From: Firmicutes bacterium UBA993
Lineage (GTDB): Bacteria > Bacillota > Dethiobacteria > DTU022
Reading direction: 5' to 3'
Length of the DNA stretch: 15,934 nucleotides
NCBI GenBank assembly: GCA_002292015.1
Contig: DBBD01000126.1
Coordinates: 654 to 16,587, forward strand
Part shown: positions 1-6,137 of the stretch, piece by piece
Position numbering within the stretch: position 1 is the first letter of the stretch
Layout: each line of letters opens with the position of its first letter
Translations under genes and position numbers: made by a program
The notes under the pieces: generated by a model
The model's input: only the letters and a program-made list of their open reading frames with translations
Told to the model about the DNA's origin: nothing
Databases searched by the model: none

Positions 1-236
1 TCCTCACCGGCGCGGTGGTGACAGCGGAAGAACACAGCGTTATCGGCGGGCTGGGCGGGGCGGTGGCGGAGCTGCTGGCGGAAAACCACCCCGTTCCCGT
101 GTTGCGCGCCGGCGTGCAGGATGCCTTCGGCCAGTCGGGCACACCGGACGAGCTGATGCAAAAGTACGGGCTTACCGCCCAGGCGCTGGTACACCTAGCC
201 CATAAAGCGGTACGGCTGAAAGCGAAAGGCGCATAA
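1..236 (+). CDS. Transketolase, C-terminal subunit (partial, 5' end cut by window)
   Basis: Reading frame 3 is open from the window edge to TAA at 234-236, giving the last 77 residues. The motif TAEEHSVIGGLGGAVAELL, followed by PVPVLRAGVQDAFGQSGTPDEL and a YGLTAQ segment, is the C-terminal domain of transketolase. In many Bacillota this domain is the tail of a separate C-terminal subunit carrying the transketolase pyrimidine-binding and C-terminal domains. The enzyme transfers two-carbon ketol units in the non-oxidative pentose phosphate pathway and uses thiamine diphosphate. GTG at 15 is an internal codon, because the frame continues upstream with LTGA. The beginning of the gene is outside the window, so a full-length versus split enzyme cannot be told apart. 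The 1-deoxyxylulose-5-phosphate synthase and pyruvate dehydrogenase E1-beta relatives are less likely, since the EEH-x-IIGGLG-like signature and the QDxFGxSG motif fit transketolase best. Confidence 0.85.
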   Translation, partial: LTGAVVTAEEHSVIGGLGGAVAELLAENHPVPVLRAGVQDAFGQSGTPDELMQKYGLTAQALVHLAHKAVRLKAKGA

Positions 237-243
237 CACCCTA

Positions 244-315
244 ATGCTTCAGCCTTACCAAAAAATATGCAAAGACGGCAGGGATTACCGGGCTATTGTC
301 GAATAGCCGAAGCAT
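244..315 (+). other. Nested inverted repeats between transketolase and ilvC
   Basis: ATGCTTC at 244-250 can pair with GAAGCAT at 309-315. Inside it sits a perfect hairpin, GGCTATT (291-297) with AATAGCC (302-308) around a GTCG loop. No T-run follows, so it is not a classical terminator. It may be a processing or stability structure in the transketolase-ilvC intergenic RNA. The function is unknown. Confidence 0.35.
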
Positions 316-325
316 AAATCAAAAC

Positions 326-385
326 AGGAGGTGTTCAGCCCGCCGGTCCGCTTCTTTGAAGAAAAGGATCCGGCCGGGCGCAATA
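326..385 (+). promoter_or_regulatory. Shine-Dalgarno separated from ilvC ATG by a long hairpin
   Basis: A perfect AGGAGGTG lies at 326-333, but no ATG, GTG or TTG occurs within 20 nt after it. Positions 338-379 form an imperfect inverted repeat: GCCCG (338-342) pairs with CGGGC (375-379), CCGG (343-346) with CCGG (370-373), TCC (347-349) with GGA (366-368), and TTCT (352-355) with AGAA (360-363), leaving a TTGA loop. If folded, the helix brings the SD to about 10 nt from ATG 386 (4 nt before the hairpin plus 6 after). The only alternative SD-like string is AAAGGA (363-368), 17 nt from the ATG and inside the stem. The pairing is seen directly; ribosome bypass of the folded stem is inference. 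Confidence 0.6.
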
Positions 386-1381
386 ATGGCGGTAATTTAT
401 TATGACAAAGACGGAGATCTTTCCCAGCTCAAGGGCGAAAGAATCGCCATTGTGGGCTACGGTAGCCAGGGCCATGCCCACGCCCAAAATTTGAAGGAGA
501 GTGGCCTTAGCGTTATGGTGGCCGACCTGCCTGGCAGCAAAAACTGGGAGCAGGCCCAAAAAGACGGCCTTGACGTTATGCCGACGGCCGAAGCGGCGGC
601 GCAGGCGCAGGTAATCATGATGCTGATCGGGGATAACGACCAGCCCGCCGTTTACCGGGAGCATATACTTCCCAACCTTACCGCCGGGAAAGCCCTGGCG
701 GTGGCCCACGGTTTCAATATTGTCTTCAACCAGGTAGTCGCGCCGGAAAATGTGGATGTTTTTATGGTTGCCCCCAAGAGCCCCGGCCACCTGGTAAGGC
801 GTATGTACACACAGGGCAACGGCGTACCCGCCCTGGTGGCAGTACACCAGGACTACACCGGGCGGTGCCTCGCCCGTGCCCTGGCCTATGCCCGTGCCCT
901 CGGCTGCACCAGGGCCGGCGTGATTGCGACCACCTTTCAGGAAGAAACGGAAACAGATCTATTCGGTGAACAGGCCGTACTTTGCGGCGGCGTCACAGCC
1001 CTGATTAAAGCGAGCTTCGATACGCTGGTGGAAGCGGGTTATCAGCCGGAGATTGCTTACTTTGAATGCCTGCACGAGCTGAAGTTAATTGTGGACCTCA
1101 TCTATGAGGGAGGCCTTTCCTGGATGCGCTACTCCGTAAGCGACGTGGCTGAATACGGCGATCTGACACGGGGCCCCCGCGTTATCGACGGTGAAGTGCG
1201 GGCGGAGCTGAAAAAAATGCTGCAGGAGGTACAGGACGGGGTTTTTGCCGCCGAGTGCATCACCGAGTTCCGTATGAACCGTCCCCGTTTTACCGCGCTG
1301 CGCCGTAAGGAGGCCGAACACCCCATTGAGAAAGTGGGCGCACAGCTCCGGGCCATGATGCCGTGGCTAGAAAAGCGCTAA
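386..1381 (+). CDS. ilvC: Ketol-acid reductoisomerase, class I (331 aa)
   Basis: This enzyme isomerises and reduces acetolactate or acetohydroxybutyrate in valine, isoleucine and leucine biosynthesis; it is cytosolic and Mg2+-dependent. The start at ATG 386 gives MAVIYYDKDGDL, the family's normal N-terminus, and the usual length; the frame is open back to 296 but that part is not family-like. The N-terminal Rossmann domain has GYGSQGHAHAQNL (24-36). The catalytic and metal residues are present: H108 in AHGFNI, K131, D191 and E195 in TDLFGEQ, E227 and E231 in ECLHELK, and S252. The C-terminus HPIEKVGAQLRAMMPWL is typical. Odd points: the cofactor loop reads ADLPGSKNW (46-54) instead of the usual G-L/V-R-x-G-S-x-S-W, and some normally constant positions differ (LIGDND at 80-85, S132 after the catalytic Lys, A181 in VIATTF). 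It stands apart from ilvB/ilvN within this window. The family call is firm; the cofactor is uncertain. Confidence 0.93.
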   Translation: MAVIYYDKDGDLSQLKGERIAIVGYGSQGHAHAQNLKESGLSVMVADLPGSKNWEQAQKDGLDVMPTAEAAAQAQVIMMLIGDNDQPAVYREHILPNLTAGKALAVAHGFNIVFNQVVAPENVDVFMVAPKSPGHLVRRMYTQGNGVPALVAVHQDYTGRCLARALAYARALGCTRAGVIATTFQEETETDLFGEQAVLCGGVTALIKASFDTLVEAGYQPEIAYFECLHELKLIVDLIYEGGLSWMRYSVSDVAEYGDLTRGPRVIDGEVRAELKKMLQEVQDGVFAAECITEFRMNRPRFTALRRKEAEHPIEKVGAQLRAMMPWLEKR

Positions 1382-1424
1382 GAAACAGACAAAACAGTGC
1401 AAATAATTATTAAATATCCTTAAT

Positions 1425-1447
1425 ATTCCCTTTTTCTGAAAGGGAAT
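1425..1447 (+). other. 9-bp perfect hairpin downstream of ilvC
   Basis: ATTCCCTTT (1425-1433) pairs with AAAGGGAAT (1439-1447) around a 5-nt loop, 44 nt after the ilvC stop. No T-tract follows on the + strand, so intrinsic termination is doubtful. It may protect the 3' end of the ilvC mRNA. Confidence 0.4.
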
Positions 1448-1449
1448 GG

Positions 1450-1491
1450 CCCGGTTCCTGTCGAATAATATATAACGACTAGGAAACCGGG
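1450..1491 (+). promoter_or_regulatory. Hairpin overlapping the ftsE ribosome binding site
   Basis: CCCGGTTCCTGTCG (1450-1463) is nearly complementary to 1476-1491 (CGAC, AGG and AACCGGG, with a T bulge and an A bulge), enclosing an AT-rich loop (1464-1475). The last three G residues of the right arm (1489-1491) belong to the GGGAGGG Shine-Dalgarno (1489-1495) of ftsE, so the fold would partly mask ribosome binding. The pairing is seen; regulation is inferred. I see no confident -35/-10 pair in 1382-1505. Confidence 0.45.
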
Positions 1492-1505
1492 AGGGATAGC
1501 TGCCT

Positions 1506-2192
1506 TTGATTGAAATATATCATCTCTACCATCAGTACGGTAACGACCAAATGGTCCTGCGCGATATCAATCTGACGATCGACCGCGGGGAGTTTGTCTT
1601 TATCGTCGGCGCCAGCGGGGCCGGCAAATCCACCTTCTTAAAGCTGTTTTTGCGGGAGTTCAAACCATCACAGGGTACAATTAAAATTTTCGGCCGGGAT
1701 TTGGCCCGTCTGAAAAACGGCGAAGTTCCCTACCTGCGGCGCAATATCGGCATGGTTTTTCAGGATTTTCGCCTTATTGAAGGCCGCACGGTCTATGATA
1801 ACGTGGCCTTCGCCATGATGGTAATCGGCACCCCGCAACGTGAAATTCGCAAACGGGTGCCCCAGGTGCTGACCCTGGTCGGGCTTGAAGATAAAGTCCG
1901 GGCCAAGGTTTGCGATCTTTCAGGCGGCGAGCAGCAACGGGTCGGTTTGGCCCGGGCTTTGGCTAACCGTCCGGCTTTGATCGTAGCCGACGAGCCTACC
2001 GGTAACCTTGATCCCGGAACCACCCTTGACCTAATGAACCTGTTGCGCAGTATCAACCTGCGTGGGACTACTGTGCTGGTTGCCACCCATAACCGAGAAA
2101 TAGTTGACCTTTTTAAGAAGCGGGTTATTTACCTTGAAGACGGCCGATTGATCGGAGATGAACAGAAAGGGTTTTATGCCCGTGATCATTAG
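1506..2192 (+). CDS. ftsE: Cell division ATP-binding protein FtsE (228 aa)
   Basis: This is the cytoplasmic ABC ATPase of the FtsEX complex, which couples ATP hydrolysis at the septum to activation of wall hydrolases rather than to transport. Walker A is GASGAGKST (35-43), the ABC signature LSGGEQQRV begins at L138, Walker B ends in D162-E163, and a switch-region THNREIVD follows. MVFQDFRLIEGRTVYDNVAF is the characteristic Q-loop region of FtsE. The length is typical. The start is TTG 1506, 10 nt after GGGAGGG (1489-1495), and gives the usual MIEIYHLYHQY opening. The 3' end overlaps ftsX, indicating translational coupling. A generic LolD/MacB-type ATPase is excluded by the following FtsX and by the FtsE-specific sequence. 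Confidence 0.96.
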   Translation: MIEIYHLYHQYGNDQMVLRDINLTIDRGEFVFIVGASGAGKSTFLKLFLREFKPSQGTIKIFGRDLARLKNGEVPYLRRNIGMVFQDFRLIEGRTVYDNVAFAMMVIGTPQREIRKRVPQVLTLVGLEDKVRAKVCDLSGGEQQRVGLARALANRPALIVADEPTGNLDPGTTLDLMNLLRSINLRGTTVLVATHNREIVDLFKKRVIYLEDGRLIGDEQKGFYARDH

Positions 2193-3069
2193 TGGTGTCG
2201 GTTATATATTGCGCGAAACGGTCAAAGGGCTTCTCCGCAACCGCTGGATGTGCCTTACATCCACCGGGGTGGTAGCGGTTACCCTGCTGATGCTGGGGAT
2301 ATTTATGCTGCTCAGCCTGAATGTTAATCACATTACCGACGTGGTGAAAGAGCAAGTTGAAATTGTTGCCTTTATCGACGATCAGGCTGATCACCATACG
2401 GTGGCAGCCCTCAGGCAGAAACTCGCGGATAACCCCGCAGTGCGTGAGGTCCGGTATGTGTCCAGCGAGGAACACATGGAACGTCTGAGCCGGCAACTCG
2501 GCAATGTGCTGGAGGGTTACGATACAGAGCTGGATAATCCCCTGCTGGCATCATTCGAGGTGCGTGCGGTTGTACCGGAAAATGTTTCCGCACTGGCGGC
2601 TGAAATTGAAAGATACTCTGGTGTGAGTGAAGTTTTTTATGGGCAGGGTTATGTCGAAAATCTCTTCTCGGTGATTAGGGTTCTGCAGCTATTGGGACTA
2701 ATCCTGATGATGGGGTTGTCGGCAACAGCAGTTTTCCTGATAGCGCACACCATCGGCCTGATGGTGATGATGCGAAAAAAAGAAATTGCCATTATGAAAT
2801 ATGTGGGCGCAACCAATTGGTTTATTCGCTGGCCCTTTCTCCTTGAAGGGTTGCTTATGGGACTGGTGGGGGCGATAATTCCCTTGGTTGTACTCTATTT
2901 TCTGTACCAGCACGCCCTGGATTGGGTGACGGCCAGCAATGTGGCTTTTATTAGCATGCTGCCTTTGCGGGAAGTGATTTTTGAGGTGGGGCAGTATCTT
3001 TTGCCGCTGGGTATCGGGCTTGGCATATTGGGCAGCAGCTTTTCAATCAGCAGGTTTTTGAAGGTCTAA
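2176..3069 (+). CDS. ftsX: Cell division protein FtsX (297 aa)
   Basis: This is the integral-membrane partner of FtsE. Its large extracytoplasmic loop recruits and activates the coiled-coil part of a wall hydrolase. The sequence shows one membrane segment near residues 24-47, an extracytoplasmic domain of about 120 residues (EQVEIVAFIDDQ through FYGQGYVENLFS), and then three membrane segments near 172-195, 221-245 and 272-292. That is the standard 4-TM FtsX topology with FtsX and MacB-like permease features (KKEIAIMKYVGATNWFIRWPFLLEG). I choose ATG 2176 because AGAAAGGG (2164-2171) precedes it with a short spacer. ATG 2158, in the same frame, has only GGAG directly abutting it and would add six residues. 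The gene overlaps ftsE by 17 nt, so the two are one transcript. Confidence 0.95.
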   Translation: MPVIISGVGYILRETVKGLLRNRWMCLTSTGVVAVTLLMLGIFMLLSLNVNHITDVVKEQVEIVAFIDDQADHHTVAALRQKLADNPAVREVRYVSSEEHMERLSRQLGNVLEGYDTELDNPLLASFEVRAVVPENVSALAAEIERYSGVSEVFYGQGYVENLFSVIRVLQLLGLILMMGLSATAVFLIAHTIGLMVMMRKKEIAIMKYVGATNWFIRWPFLLEGLLMGLVGAIIPLVVLYFLYQHALDWVTASNVAFISMLPLREVIFEVGQYLLPLGIGLGILGSSFSISRFLKV

Positions 3070-3085
3070 ATAGGAGACGGTCTAA

Positions 3086-3210
3086 CCTATAAATTCCCTC
3101 TCCCCTGGTGGGAGAGGTTTAGGGGAAAATGGTTTTGTTCGATTGGAGCATATAAATTCCCTCTCCCCTGGTGGAAGAGGGTTAGGGTGAGGGGGAATTT
3201 AATCCCTTTG
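3086..3210 (+). repeat. REP-like palindromic repeat doublet (copy 1)
   Basis: Two related units follow ftsX. The first (3086-3125) has CCTCTCCC (3097-3104) pairing with GGGAGAGG (3110-3117) around CTGGT. The second (3151-3206) begins with the same TATAAATTCCCTCTCCCCTGG and adds an AGAGGGTTAGGGTGAGGGGG arm; its outer ends TAAATTCCC (3153-3161) and GGGAATTTA (3193-3201) are perfectly complementary. The same unit type recurs at 7579-7678. It resembles the widely scattered CCCTCTCCC/GGGAGAGGGTTAGGGTGAGGG intergenic repeats of many bacteria. No transposase is nearby. Confidence 0.8.
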
Positions 3211-3251
3211 CTCTAAACAGAGATAAGTTTTACCCAGGGAGGACTCGAAAA

Positions 3252-4451
3252 ATGAAAAAATGGAACCCGATCCGGGCAGTGACCATGTTGTGCATGGTGT
3301 TGCTGATCTTTTCCATTGCTGCCCCTGCTTTTGCTGTGGTGACCGAGGAGATCGAGGCCAGGCAACAGGAGCTGGAGGAGATCGAAAAGCGGCGCCGCGA
3401 TCAGAAAAACGCCCTCGAACTGCGCCTGAACCGTGAAGCAGCTCTTAGGGAAGAACTGAAACAACTGGAATTTAACATTGAAGGGCTGCAACTGGAACAA
3501 GAAAAACTGGCTTTTGAGATAAGATCTGTTGAAAAAGAGATCGAACAGGCGGAAGCCGACCTGGCCGCAGCGGAAGAGCGATTGAAGAGCCAGGAAGATT
3601 TGCTAAAGCTGCGCTTGAGGGCGATCCAGCAGCATGGTGTAATTTCCTACCTTGAAGTCCTTTTTGAGTCGAGCAGTTTTCCCGATTTTTTGACCCGCCT
3701 GCACAGTCTTAGCACCATTGCCAATAACGATCTGGGCCTGATTGAGCAGATTAAGCAGGAGCGCGACCTGATTAAGGCCTGGAAAGAAGAGTTGGAGTTA
3801 AAAAAAACCAGGCTGGAAAATATGCGGCGCCAGGTTGCTGCAAACGAGCAAGCGTTGGAGAACGCTGCCGGAGAGCGGGAAATCATCCTCGATTCTCTGC
3901 GGGTGGAGATCTCTGCTAACTTAAAAGCGATCAAGGATCTGGAATACGAAGCGCAGCAGCTCGATACCCTGATTCGTAAGCTGATCGCCGAGGCAGCCAG
4001 CGAGTTTTCCGGCCTGCAGGGAGCTCTTCATTGGCCGATCGAGTCGCCGACCTGGATCAGTTCGAACTTCGGTTGGCGACGCGATCCATTTAGTGGGGCC
4101 CGGGCTTGGCACGGTGGGGTGGATATTGCCCCTCATCACGGTGCAGCCAACTATATTCTGGCCGCAGCTGTAGGCCAGGTAATCTTTGCCGGTTGGAAAG
4201 GTGGTTACGGAAACTGCCTGATGATTGATCACGGCAACGGCACCGTGACTCTTTATGCGCACATGAGCAGCCTGCTCGTCGGGGTTGGCGAAGTGGTAAC
4301 CCGGGGGCAGAGCATTGGGCGCGCCGGGACTACCGGTTTTAGTACCGGGGTGCACCTCCACTTTGAGGTCCGGGAATATAATAAACCGCCGGTACGCAAC
4401 TTTCCCAGCGGCGCCGCCGATCACCGTCACAACCCAATGGGCTATTTCTAA
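3252..4451 (+). CDS. Secreted coiled-coil M23 (LytM/EnvC-type) murein endopeptidase
   Basis: This is a 399-residue extracytoplasmic wall hydrolase, probably the client activated by FtsEX. Residues 1-28 are a signal peptide (KKWNPIR, hydrophobic core, AFA before V29). Residues 30 to about 250 are a heptad-rich, Glu/Lys/Arg/Leu-rich coiled coil, as in EnvC and in the N-terminal half of CwlO and PcsB. Residues about 265-390 are a LytM domain with an intact zinc site: H287 and D291 in WHGGVD, H370 in HLHFEV, with H337 (YAHMSS) and H368 as catalytic partners. E. coli EnvC has lost this site; the protein here should be an active metallopeptidase cutting peptide cross-links. A strong SD, AGGGAGGA (3235-3242), precedes ATG 3252. 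A repeat cluster separates it from ftsX, and a terminator lies 75 nt after its stop. The biochemical class is firm; the link to FtsEX rests on position and architecture. Confidence 0.92.
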   Translation: MKKWNPIRAVTMLCMVLLIFSIAAPAFAVVTEEIEARQQELEEIEKRRRDQKNALELRLNREAALREELKQLEFNIEGLQLEQEKLAFEIRSVEKEIEQAEADLAAAEERLKSQEDLLKLRLRAIQQHGVISYLEVLFESSSFPDFLTRLHSLSTIANNDLGLIEQIKQERDLIKAWKEELELKKTRLENMRRQVAANEQALENAAGEREIILDSLRVEISANLKAIKDLEYEAQQLDTLIRKLIAEAASEFSGLQGALHWPIESPTWISSNFGWRRDPFSGARAWHGGVDIAPHHGAANYILAAAVGQVIFAGWKGGYGNCLMIDHGNGTVTLYAHMSSLLVGVGEVVTRGQSIGRAGTTGFSTGVHLHFEVREYNKPPVRNFPSGAADHRHNPMGYF

Positions 4452-4525
4452 AAGATAGTTACCGCTCGTATGCCCGGCCGGACAAGACAATAATCAATAA
4501 GTAAGCTGAAGCAGGCATCTGGCAG

Positions 4526-4550
4526 GCCATCCTCAAGGGGATGGCTTTTT
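4526..4550 (+). terminator. Rho-independent terminator after the ftsEX-M23 unit
   Basis: GCCATCC (4526-4532) pairs with GGATGGC (4539-4545), with a 6-nt loop, immediately followed by TTTTT (4546-4550). This is a textbook intrinsic terminator on the + strand and marks the end of the ftsE-ftsX-M23 transcript. Confidence 0.9.
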
Positions 4551-4607
4551 GTAGAAAAGTGCAACTACACGGCTTCTATTTTGTGTTATGATAAATGCCA
4601 GTGCCGC

Positions 4608-4613
4608 TATAAT
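4608..4613 (+). promoter_or_regulatory. -10 box (TATAAT) for ctpA
   Basis: A consensus TATAAT lies 46 nt before ATG 4659, just after the terminator. The best -35-like string is TTATGA at 4586-4591 (16-bp spacer), a weak match. It sits in the context GCTATAATA, shared with the -10 boxes before uvrB and before the last gene. Confidence 0.6.
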
Positions 4614-4658
4614 AAGTGAGAGCAAATAACCTAATATAGAATATGGGAGTTGGCCCGG

Positions 4659-6134
4659 ATGGCAGAAGGCAATAAAAAGCTTGTATTCAAAGTGTTGATG
4701 ATCGGCTTATTGGCTTTGCTTGGTACCAACTTGGTGACGTACTACCTGGCTGCAGGCCGGGCGGGGCAGCTGGCTCAAGATGGGCCGACAGTGATTAAAT
4801 ATGAACCTGTCCGCCGCGATTCTGATGCAGAATTGATGGTTATTGAGGAAGCGCTGCAAACCATTACGGAGTACTATTTCTCGCCGGTGGAGAGAAATGA
4901 CTTGGTTGAAGGTGCCCTCAGGGGTATTGTCGAAAGCATTGGCGATCCACAAGTCCGTTTTTTAAACCCCGGTGAGCTGGAAGAGTTTATGACCGATACT
5001 CAGGGTTCCTATAGCGGTATCGGGGTGAGAATTGTGGAAACTGACGGGCGCATCGTTGTTTTTGAGGTTTTCCCGGGTTCTCCGGCTCAGGGTAGCGGTA
5101 TAAATTCCGGCGATTTTCTAATCGAAGCTGATGGCTATGAGCTGACCGGGCAGGGTGTGAGCCGTGCGGCAGAGTTGCTGCGAGGCCCCTCGCATGTGCC
5201 GGTTGAAATTTTAGTTAAGCGGCCGGGTGCCGACAAACCGATCAAGGTTACCGTCAATCGGGCAGAAATTACAGTGGCAACTGTTTTTAGTGAGATGCTT
5301 GATGATGGGCTTGGTTATATGCGGATCAGCAGTTTTGACAGCAATACGGCCGGCGAGTTCATTGCCCAGTTTCGCGAGATGGAAAGACATGGCCTAGGGG
5401 TAGGCTTGATACTCGATCTGCGTAACAACCCCGGCGGACTTGTTGATCAGGCCGTTGAGATTGCCAAACTGCTTGTACCCGAAGGAGAGATTGTCAGGCT
5501 GGTCAGCAGGGATGGTGTGGTAAGGAATACTTACTATTCAAGCGCCGCCAAAAAGCCTTACCCTATAGTAGTGTTGATCAATGAAGACTCAGCCAGCTCT
5601 TCTGAACTGCTGGCCGGAGCGCTGCAGGATAGTAATGCCGCTCTCTTGGTTGGTAAAACCACATACGGTAAAGCATCGGTGCAACAGCTGGCTACCCTGA
5701 CCGACGGCAGCGGAATTTTGCTATCCATAGCCCGCTATTTCACTCCTTCCGGCCACGATATACATGAACATGGCATAATACCGGATTTTGAAGTTGAAAT
5801 GCCGGATATTCTGCGTTATTATCGCTACTTCTTCCCGGGCAGACTGGAGCAGGGCGACTTCGGGTCTGAGGTGGAGATGCTGCAGCTGATGCTTGAGCAG
5901 ATCGGTTTTCCGGTCGAGGCAAGCGGCTATTTTGACTTATCTACTTCCATAGCTCTGACCAATTTTCAGATTGCGTCTGGTTTGCCTGCTAACGGTATAT
6001 TTGATGACATGACCTGGGTGGAGTTACGTGAGGCTTTGGATCTTGCAGCCAGGGACAATGATGAACAGCTTATTTACGCCATGGAACTGATCAGAAAGCC
6101 GGGCCTTTGGACGATTTCCGGGGGCCACAATTAA
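4659..6134 (+). CDS. ctpA: C-terminal processing protease, S41 family, with PDZ and PG-binding domains (491 aa)
   Basis: This is a membrane-anchored, extracytoplasmic serine protease that trims or degrades proteins from exposed C-termini. An N-terminal membrane segment (about residues 9-31) is followed by a PDZ domain (about 112-190, starting SYSGIGVRI) that binds substrate tails. The S41 core carries the Ser-Lys dyad: S313 in DSASSSELLAGAL and K338 in TTYGKASVQ, 25 residues apart as in E. coli Prc. A C-terminal peptidoglycan-binding type 1 domain (about 397-460; EVEMLQLMLEQIGF, FDLSTSIALTNFQ) follows, as in the CtpA/CtpB proteins of Bacillota. ATG 4659 is chosen because GGGAG (4645-4649) is 9 nt away; the in-frame TTG 4650 abuts the same SD. 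It lies between the wall hydrolase and the MinJ-like gene, with only 3 nt to the latter. Family paralogues are called CtpA or CtpB; synteny with B. subtilis favours the ctpB (yvjB) position. Confidence 0.93.
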   Translation: MAEGNKKLVFKVLMIGLLALLGTNLVTYYLAAGRAGQLAQDGPTVIKYEPVRRDSDAELMVIEEALQTITEYYFSPVERNDLVEGALRGIVESIGDPQVRFLNPGELEEFMTDTQGSYSGIGVRIVETDGRIVVFEVFPGSPAQGSGINSGDFLIEADGYELTGQGVSRAAELLRGPSHVPVEILVKRPGADKPIKVTVNRAEITVATVFSEMLDDGLGYMRISSFDSNTAGEFIAQFREMERHGLGVGLILDLRNNPGGLVDQAVEIAKLLVPEGEIVRLVSRDGVVRNTYYSSAAKKPYPIVVLINEDSASSSELLAGALQDSNAALLVGKTTYGKASVQQLATLTDGSGILLSIARYFTPSGHDIHEHGIIPDFEVEMPDILRYYRYFFPGRLEQGDFGSEVEMLQLMLEQIGFPVEASGYFDLSTSIALTNFQIASGLPANGIFDDMTWVELREALDLAARDNDEQLIYAMELIRKPGLWTISGGHN

Positions 6135-6137
6135 GCA

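Noticed and set aside
296..385. N-terminal extension of ilvC to TTG 296
   Set aside because: Translated residues are not family-like, the SD 326-333 lies inside it, and ATG 386 gives the standard KARI N-terminus.
237..385. T-box or branched-chain amino-acid leader upstream of ilvC
   Set aside because: No T-box sequence (GGGTGGNACCGCG-like) and no run of Ile/Val/Leu codons in a short leader ORF were seen.
335..847. Open frame of 170 codons on the minus strand inside ilvC
   Set aside because: It is antisense to a clearly coding ketol-acid reductoisomerase; no family features, a shadow of GC-rich codons.
3097..3117. First palindrome after ftsX as an intrinsic terminator
   Set aside because: The stem is followed by TTTAGGGG, not a T-run, and the same sequence recurs as a dispersed repeat.
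3921..4490. 189-codon minus-strand frame over the M23 domain
   Set aside because: It is antisense to the conserved LytM catalytic region, with no family features or SD.
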